Shown: positions 40,708-46,413 of the stretch, in pieces
Numbering within the stretch: position 1 is the stretch's first letter
How the letters are laid out: each line of letters starts with the position of its first letter
Source of the DNA: Lentisphaeria bacterium
GTDB taxonomy: Bacteria; Verrucomicrobiota; Lentisphaeria; Victivallales; Victivallaceae
Direction of reading: 5' to 3'
Length of the DNA: 50,345 bases
Assembly: GCA_018265615.1 (NCBI GenBank)
Contig: JABLYX010000036.1
Coordinates: forward strand, 1-50,345
The notes under the pieces: generated by a model
Seen by the model: only the letters and a program-made list of their open reading frames with translations
Databases searched by the model: none
What the model was told of the DNA's origin: nothing
Translations under genes and position numbers: made by a program

Positions 40708-41673
40708 TCAGCCCTGCAGCCGCACACTTTCGCGTTTGATGAGGCAGTACGGCAGAACCGTCGAAGGCTCGGCCCGGCGCCCGTCGATCCGGGCTTCGAT
40801 CACATCCGCGACGGCCGTCGCGACGGCTTTGTAGTCCTGTGTGACCGTGGTTTGCGGCGGGACCGCGTATTCCGAGAAAAAGGTCTGCTCGGTTGCGATG
40901 AGCGAAATGTCGTCGGGGATGCGCCGGTTGAAGAGCGAGAAGGCGTAAAGCGATACGATCCCGGCATTTCCGCCCGGGCAGAAAAGCGCGTCCACATTCT
41001 GGCGCAGCAGCTTGCCGATGAGATCCACATAACGCTCCGTGCCGGGGCCGGAGAAGTGGATCAGATAGTCGTTGGCGGGCAGCCCGCGCGATTTCAGCGC
41101 CTGCACGATCGCCTCGCGGCGCACATCCGCATTGCCGGTTCCGGGGTCGCCGTGGATGATGCAGCCGATTTTGCGGCAGCCGCGTTCGTAGAGGTGGCCG
41201 ATCGCGAGCTCCATCCCCTGCGCTTCGTCGGAGCGGACCTGGTAGACGTCGGGGGGCATGCGGTCGCCTTTGCGGTCGACGATCACCAGCGGCGGCGTGA
41301 AGCGCTCGGGCCAGTCGCGGAAATCGTCCGGCTCCGCCCCGATCGCGACCGCGCCGCAGAACTGGATCCCCGAGAGCCGTTCGAGGTTGTCGTGCGGCAG
41401 GATTTCGATGCGGAACCCGCGTGCCGGGAGCTCCTGCGTCAGCGCCATCAGCAGCATGTCCACGCAGCTGTGAACCGGATAGTCCGAGTTGTACGGCGTG
41501 ATGATGACGACGTTCTTCTGCTTGTTCGAGATGCGCGGATGGTAGCCGTATTTCCGCGCGATCGTGAACACATGGTTCCTGACATCCTCGCGGATGTTCG
41601 GATGGTGGCTGAATACCCGCGACACGGTGGAAGTGGATACGCCGGCGAGTTTTGCGATCTCTGAAATCGTCAT
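40708..41673 (-). CDS. LacI/GalR-family regulator upstream of hemW
   Basis: A 321-residue LacI protein beginning MTISEIAKLAGVSTSTVSRV, with hinge and sensor (NVVIITPYNSDYPVHSCVDM, RGCRKIGCIIHGDPGTGNAD, DVYQVRSDEAQGMELAIGHL). The frame stays open for another 140 codons upstream, but the helix-turn-helix begins at 41673, which is taken as the start. It is divergent from the SDR/MDR dehydrogenase genes, its most plausible targets, and is followed 5 bp later by hemW, an odd downstream neighbour for a sugar regulator. Confidence 0.92.
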   Translation of the reverse strand: MTISEIAKLAGVSTSTVSRVFSHHPNIREDVRNHVFTIARKYGYHPRISNKQKNVVIITPYNSDYPVHSCVDMLLMALTQELPARGFRIEILPHDNLERLSGIQFCGAVAIGAEPDDFRDWPERFTPPLVIVDRKGDRMPPDVYQVRSDEAQGMELAIGHLYERGCRKIGCIIHGDPGTGNADVRREAIVQALKSRGLPANDYLIHFSGPGTERYVDLIGKLLRQNVDALFCPGGNAGIVSLYAFSLFNRRIPDDISLIATEQTFFSEYAVPPQTTVTQDYKAVATAVADVIEARIDGRRAEPSTVLPYCLIKRESVRLQG

Positions 41674-41875
41674 TTTGGCAGAATTTCCGGATTTTTGATT
41701 TATTTGCAATATATCACGGTTTGTTTTGAGAATCAAGGCGGCGGTTGCATGATTCTTTTCAGAAAGAGTGAGGGACGGCGGTTGCGCCGGGGGGCCGGGG
41801 GGGATATTGTTATCTCTGAAGAAAAACGGCGATAGGGTTTCCAACCTGTAATTCCCACAAGGAAAGGGCATTGAA

Positions 41876-42610
41876 ATGGATTTTTCCGGAAAAACCGCAA
41901 TTGCGACCGGCGCCGCTTCGGGCATGGCGCTCCTGTTTCTGCAGAAGATGGCCGAGGCGGGGGCGAACGTCGTCCTGACCGATGCGAATGAGGAGGCCGT
42001 GCTGGCCGCCGCCGAAGAAATCCGCGGCCGGGGCGGCAAAGCCGTCGGCGTGGCGGTCGACATCCGCAGGTACGACCAGATCGAAAAGGCGGTCAATCTC
42101 GCGGTCGAAACATTCGGAGGGGTCGATTACCTGATGAACTCCGCGGGAGGCGCCGCCAGCCGCATCTGGAAGCAGCCGGATTTCGGGACGGCCTCGATCG
42201 AGAGCATCGAGTGGTGCATCGACGTGAATTTGAAGGGAGCGGTCCTTTTCTCCCGCGCTGTCCTGAAGCAGATGTGCGGGCGGAAGAGCGGCGTAATCAT
42301 CAACATGGGGTCGATCGACGGCGTGATCGGCGGCTCCGTCGACTACGGTGCGGCCAAGAGCGGCATGATCGGCCTTTCGAAAGGGCTCGCGATCTACGGG
42401 GCGCCCCACGGCGTCCGCTCCGTCTGCGTTTCGCCGGGGCCCGTGCTGACCCGTCCCGGCATGGCGAATATGAAGACTCTGATCGGGCACGCGGCGGAGC
42501 CGATCGAGGTCGTGGAGCTCATCATGTTCCTCTGCTCAGACAAGGCGGCCTCCATCACCGGGTGCAACTATCAGATCGACGGCGGGCGGAGCTGCGCGAC
42601 GGGGAGCTGA
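41876..42610 (+). CDS. Short-chain dehydrogenase/reductase
   Basis: A 244-residue classical SDR. Cofactor motif TGAASGMA near residue 11; Asp36 at the end of the second strand suggests NAD(H). NSAGG at 88-92. The catalytic Ser146, Tyr157 and Lys161 are in place (INMGSIDG, DYGAAKSG), and the C-terminal ITGCNYQIDGG is typical. AAAGGG precedes the ATG. It probably oxidises a sugar or polyol hydroxyl. It forms a likely operon with the MDR gene 70 bp downstream. Confidence 0.93.
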   Translation: MDFSGKTAIATGAASGMALLFLQKMAEAGANVVLTDANEEAVLAAAEEIRGRGGKAVGVAVDIRRYDQIEKAVNLAVETFGGVDYLMNSAGGAASRIWKQPDFGTASIESIEWCIDVNLKGAVLFSRAVLKQMCGRKSGVIINMGSIDGVIGGSVDYGAAKSGMIGLSKGLAIYGAPHGVRSVCVSPGPVLTRPGMANMKTLIGHAAEPIEVVELIMFLCSDKAASITGCNYQIDGGRSCATGS

Positions 42611-42680
42611 GCGCGGCCGGCGGCGGCGGGGAGGCGCGCCGGAAAACGCCTCCCGGAGTGAGTTGAAATCAGGGAGAAGT

Positions 42681-43694
42681 ATGATGAAAATTTTCTATAT
42701 CTGTGCCGAGTCCCCGGGGAATGCGGTCCTGAAACAGGAGGAGTTCGACCCCGCTTCGCTCAAGCCGGACGAGGTTCTGCTCGAGAGTGATTACAGCGCG
42801 GTCAGCGCCGGAACCGAGCGCGCCTGGCTGCTCGGAATGCCGAACACGGGGCAGCGGTTCCCGTACCACCCCGGCTACAGCGCCGCCGGGCGCGTCATCG
42901 CCGCCGGCGCGGAGGTCGAGAACCTGAAGATCGGCGACCGGACGGTCATCACGTGGGGCGGGCACCGCTCGCACACGGTCAGGAAGGCGGAGACGGTGCT
43001 GAAGATCGAGGACGACTCCATCGACCTGCTGGACGCGTCGTTCGCGCATATCGCGTCGTTCGCGTTCCTCGGGGTCCGCAAGCTGAGGCTTGAGCTCGGG
43101 GAGTCCGCGATGATCGCGGGGCAGGGCATTCTCGGCGTTTTCGCCTTGCAGGTCGCCCGCCTTTCGGGCGCGGTTCCGCTGTTCGCTGCTGACCTCGACC
43201 CGAAGCGGCGCGGGCTCGCCCTGAAGCTCGGCGCGGACCGGGCGTTTTCGCCCGCCGACCCCGATTTCGTTCCGCAGATCCTCGACGCCACGGGCGGCCG
43301 GGGCGTGAACGCGGTAATCGAGGTGACCGGCGTCGCCGCCGCGCTGCAGCAGGCGCTGGAGTATGCCGCGTGGATGGGGCGGATTTCGCTGCTCGGCTGT
43401 ACACGTGTTTCCGATGTGCCGATCGACTTCTACCGGTATGTGCACCGGCGCGGCGTCTCTCTCATCGGCGCGCATACGATGACGCGGCCGGAGTGCGAAT
43501 CGCGGCCGGGCGCATGGACGGAGCACGACGATTACCGCACCTTCCTGCGGCTCGTCGCGGCGGGCCGCATGCAGGTGCGGCCGCTGGTTTCCGAAGTCGT
43601 CTCGCCCGAAGACGCGCACGAGGTCTACCGCTGCCTTGCGGAGACGGAGAATCCGCCGCTCGGAATTGTTTTCGACTGGCGGAAGCTGCGGTAA
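42681..43694 (+). CDS. Medium-chain dehydrogenase/reductase without zinc ligands
   Basis: A 337-residue MDR-superfamily protein: N-terminal GroES-like domain (LLESDYSAVSAGTERAWLLG, PYHPGYSAAGRVIAAGAEVE) and C-terminal Rossmann domain (MIAGQGILGVFALQVARLSG, ADLDPKRRGLALKLGADRAF). The catalytic-zinc Cys and the four structural-zinc cysteines of alcohol dehydrogenases are absent; the first position reads SAGTE. It therefore belongs with zinc-independent MDRs of the kind linked to sugar-acid and glycoside metabolism. GGGAGA precedes two consecutive ATGs (42681 and 42684); either may be used. Confidence 0.88.
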   Translation: MMKIFYICAESPGNAVLKQEEFDPASLKPDEVLLESDYSAVSAGTERAWLLGMPNTGQRFPYHPGYSAAGRVIAAGAEVENLKIGDRTVITWGGHRSHTVRKAETVLKIEDDSIDLLDASFAHIASFAFLGVRKLRLELGESAMIAGQGILGVFALQVARLSGAVPLFAADLDPKRRGLALKLGADRAFSPADPDFVPQILDATGGRGVNAVIEVTGVAAALQQALEYAAWMGRISLLGCTRVSDVPIDFYRYVHRRGVSLIGAHTMTRPECESRPGAWTEHDDYRTFLRLVAAGRMQVRPLVSEVVSPEDAHEVYRCLAETENPPLGIVFDWRKLR

Positions 43695-43718
43695 GGAACG
43701 GCCGGAGCCGCGGCGGGG

Positions 43719-45098
43719 TTATTTCCGCCCGGCGGCGAGCCGGATTTCGGGGAATACGGCGTCCGGCTCCTCCGCGTCGCAGCGGATGAGGAAACGGAAC
43801 GCATCGGCGAACTGCCGCAGGAACGCCTGCCGCTTCCCGGGAGGCGTGGCGGCCAGCAGCTGCACCGCATTGCAGCTGAGCTTGAAGAGCTCCGGCGAAT
43901 AGAGGTAGTATCTTGCGGTCGGCTTGCCGAGCTCGCGCAGGAACAGCGCGTCGAGCGGATCGTCCGGATTCAGGCTGAGCTTCGCGGAAGAGCGGCGGAC
44001 CGGGATCCCCGCGCGGGTCCGCCCGATCTGGTTCTGGGTCGGGGCCGAAAGCAGGAATTCGACGATCTGGCGGATCCGGCGCTCGTCCGTGCATTCGCGG
44101 CGCACGGCGAAGAGCTCCACGCCCGGCACGTTGAATTCCCTGCCGTTTTCCGGGAGCGGCAGCTCGACCGCGCCGATTTCGTTCAGCATCTCGCCGGGGT
44201 AGACCAGGCTGATCTCCTGCCGGGTCAGGATCAGCAGCGCCTCCGGCGGCGGAATTCTCTTTCCCGGCAGCGGAACCGGTTTCCCGAGCAGGTCGAGCAG
44301 CCGGAAGTACTCTCCGACCGCCCGCACCGTCTCCGGCGAGTCGACCCGGACCGGATCCGGTTCGGACGGGTCGATCAGCTCCCCCCCGAACCGGCTGATC
44401 AGTGTGCAGAAATGAAAGATCGTGTTCGGGTACGGCATCACGAGCTCCGACGGCAGTGATTTGCGCAGCTGCCTGACGCAGCCGATGAACTCCTCCCAAC
44501 TCCAGTTCGGGCGGGGTTCCGGGACGCCGCATTCGGCGAAGACCCGGCGGTTGTAGACGATCACGCGCGGCGAAAAACGGAACGGCACCCCGCACAGCCT
44601 GCCGCCGATCCGGTAAGAGGCGAGCGGCTCCTCCAGCATCAGCGAGAGGTCGGGGACGCAGCTCCGGAACGCCGGTTCGAGGTCCCGGTATTCGCGGTGG
44701 TTGTGAAACAGGTCGTAGGAGACGCGGAATTCAAAATACGCCCGGTCGAACTCCTCCACGATCCGCAGGTCCGGAAAACGGTTGCGGAACAGCGCGATGA
44801 ACTGCCTGCCCGGCTCGCTTTTGCGGCTCTGCGGCGAGAGGAAGAATTTGACCGTATCGGGCAGCAGCCGGCTCTTCCAGTACTCTCCCACATACGTTCC
44901 GCTGCGCGAGACGCTGACCAGCACGCCGTGCTGCACGAGGCTCTCAAGCACCGACTGCATATAAGTGAAGCTGCATCCCGCTTCCTGTGCGAGCTGCCGC
45001 GCGCCGGGCAGCTTGTCCCCGGCCCTCCACTCGCCGCTTTCGAGGCGGTCCAACAGGAAATTGCGGATGTCCACATTCTTTTCCGGGGTGCGGGTCAC
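43719..45098 (-). CDS. GntR-family DNA-binding domain fused to an ABC-type solute-binding domain
   Basis: A 459-residue protein. Residues 1-75 form a GntR winged helix (DIRNFLLDRLESGEWRAGDK, LPGARQLAQEAGCSFTYMQS, SRSGTYVGEY). The rest resembles a family 1 extracellular sugar-binding protein of the MalE type: LCGVPFRFSPRVIVYNRRVF, AECGVPEPRPNWSWEEF, FGGELIDP and FLLSAPTQNQIGRTRAGIPV. No signal peptide or lipobox is present, so the sugar-binding fold must work in the cytoplasm as an effector domain. The start is the GTG at 45098: AGGAGG lies 7 nt upstream, whereas the longer frame to 45161 overlaps the promoter. It is divergent from the prepilin-like and beta-helix genes, its probable targets. 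Confidence 0.88.
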   Translation of the reverse strand: MTRTPEKNVDIRNFLLDRLESGEWRAGDKLPGARQLAQEAGCSFTYMQSVLESLVQHGVLVSVSRSGTYVGEYWKSRLLPDTVKFFLSPQSRKSEPGRQFIALFRNRFPDLRIVEEFDRAYFEFRVSYDLFHNHREYRDLEPAFRSCVPDLSLMLEEPLASYRIGGRLCGVPFRFSPRVIVYNRRVFAECGVPEPRPNWSWEEFIGCVRQLRKSLPSELVMPYPNTIFHFCTLISRFGGELIDPSEPDPVRVDSPETVRAVGEYFRLLDLLGKPVPLPGKRIPPPEALLILTRQEISLVYPGEMLNEIGAVELPLPENGREFNVPGVELFAVRRECTDERRIRQIVEFLLSAPTQNQIGRTRAGIPVRRSSAKLSLNPDDPLDALFLRELGKPTARYYLYSPELFKLSCNAVQLLAATPPGKRQAFLRQFADAFRFLIRCDAEEPDAVFPEIRLAAGRK

Positions 45099-45133
45099 GC
45101 GTATCCTCCTTGCATTGATACTCTTTGAAGAAG

Positions 45134-45253
45134 AATATAATATGCCTTCTGACAAAGTCAAATTCCGTGCCCCGGAAAAAAGTCGGAAAATATTTTTCTG
45201 AGCTATTGACTTTCATTCCAGTTTTCAGTATAATTAATAACAAATAAAACTGG
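45134..45253. promoter_or_regulatory. Divergent promoters with a candidate GntR operator
   Basis: Minus strand: TTGACT (45156-45161) and TATATT (45134-45139), 16 bp apart, face the GntR fusion gene. Plus strand: TTGACT (45206-45211) and TATAAT (45229-45234), 17 bp apart, face the prepilin-like gene. The inverted repeat CCAGTTTT (45218-45225) / AAAACTGG (45246-45253) brackets the plus-strand -10 box and transcription start, well placed for repression. Confidence 0.65.
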
Positions 45254-45297
45254 CTGTGTCAGATGATGTAAATATTTAAATAATAAAGGAGTCGATG

Positions 45298-46401
45298 ATG
45301 CTGACCAAAAAGGCATTCACCCCGGTCGAGTTTCTCGTGGTAAAAACTTGTTATGCATACAATCATACCCTGTTGTCCGCTCTGCGTGAAAGAGGGGGGA
45401 TCGGGGGAGAGAAAGCGGTGACCCGCGCCGCGTCTCTCCCCGTACCGGCCACGCGGATAACTTCCCGTCAGGCTATCATCGCCGCGCCTCGCTGCATCCG
45501 CCCGGCAAACGGCGAAGCGGAACAGCCCCCCGCATCTCCCGGCTCCCGCAGCCTCGCTTTTGCCCATTTTACGCTCATAGAGCTGCTCGTGGTGATTGCG
45601 ATCATCACGATTCTCGCGGCCATGCTGCTGCCGACGCTGAACCGGGCGCGCGAGAGCGGGCGCTCGGCCTCCTGCCAGAGCAATCTGAAGCAGTGCGTCA
45701 TGGCGGAAAACCTTTACGCCGGAGATTTCCGGGACCGGTTCGTCATGGAGGCTCCGCACAGCGGGCTTTCGAGCAACGGCCTGCGCTGGTCGGAGATCCT
45801 CTCCGGCGGCGGAGAGAACAGTGTGACTTACCTCCCTCCGCTGGAGATCCAGGGGCGCAGGACCGGCAAAGTCGTCTCCTGCCCGGGCGCGACTCCGCGC
45901 ATGGCGCCCGGCGACGGGGGCAGCCAGGTGCCGCAGCGCACCTACGGCGGGGTTCAGTGGGTGGCCCGGAATCATTTTGTCGTCGGGCAGGCCCGCAATA
46001 CCGATTCCGACCTTGCCGGGCAGTTTGTCGAGGAGTTCAAGCCCGCGGGCAAGCGCCTCGGCTGGTTCCTCGCGCTGAACCGGATCAAGGTGCCGGTCAA
46101 GACGATGGTTTTTGCGGACAGCGGCATTCCGCAGCAGCACTCCGCTCTGACCCAGGCCGGTTTTCAGTATGCGGACATGTCTCCGACCTTCAAGTGGACG
46201 AGCGGCAACAACAATCTGCACGGCATCATGCTGCGCCACAACTCCCGCGCGAACGCGGCCTATGTCGACGGGCATGTCTCCGGTGCGACCCCGCTGCAAT
46301 ACTACACGACGGGGCTGTTCCGCTGGAACAAATTTGTAGACGGCGCGCAGAATTCGGTCTGGTTCGGCAGCGGCAGCACCTCAGACTACATGCAGCCGTA
46401 G
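45298..46401 (+). CDS. Prepilin-like H-X9-DG protein with duplicated N-terminal motif
   Basis: A 367-residue protein. It begins MLTKKA then FTPVEFLVV, a prepilin motif cut short, and continues KTCYAYNHTLLS into about 75 residues of low-complexity, basic and proline-rich sequence. A second, complete motif follows at residues 91-110 (FTLIELLVVIAIITILAAML) and then a normal pilin-like domain ending with H-X9-DG (RHNSRANAAYVDGHVSG). The first motif cannot form the hydrophobic helix. Both copies share the base string CTCGTGGT, 252 bp apart, so removing the stretch between them would restore an ordinary prepilin. No in-frame start codon lies just before the second motif. AGGAG lies 6 nt before the ATG at 45298. 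It precedes a secreted beta-helix gene. Confidence 0.85.
   Translation: MLTKKAFTPVEFLVVKTCYAYNHTLLSALRERGGIGGEKAVTRAASLPVPATRITSRQAIIAAPRCIRPANGEAEQPPASPGSRSLAFAHFTLIELLVVIAIITILAAMLLPTLNRARESGRSASCQSNLKQCVMAENLYAGDFRDRFVMEAPHSGLSSNGLRWSEILSGGGENSVTYLPPLEIQGRRTGKVVSCPGATPRMAPGDGGSQVPQRTYGGVQWVARNHFVVGQARNTDSDLAGQFVEEFKPAGKRLGWFLALNRIKVPVKTMVFADSGIPQQHSALTQAGFQYADMSPTFKWTSGNNNLHGIMLRHNSRANAAYVDGHVSGATPLQYYTTGLFRWNKFVDGAQNSVWFGSGSTSDYMQP
45334..45593 (+). repeat. Direct repeat flanking an in-frame 252-bp unit
   Basis: CTCGTGGT occurs at 45334-45341 and 45586-45593, within two partly similar 27-bp copies of the prepilin motif codons (45316-45342 and 45568-45594). The unit between contains a hairpin, GGGGAGAGA (45404-45412) against TCTCTCCCC (45433-45441), with a further GCGG/CCGC pairing inside. 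The unit is a multiple of three and keeps the frame open. Confidence 0.75.
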
Positions 46402-46413
46402 GAGGGAGCCGGA

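Noticed and set aside
40708..42096. N-terminal extension of the LacI protein upstream of 41673
   Set aside because: The helix-turn-helix of LacI proteins starts at residue 2-3 from 41673, and the extra 140 codons overlap the divergent SDR gene and have unusual composition.
45298..45594. Diversity-generating retroelement or CRISPR as the source of the duplicated pilin motif
   Set aside because: No reverse transcriptase, template repeat or repeat-spacer array is present in the window; only a two-copy direct repeat with a hairpin between.
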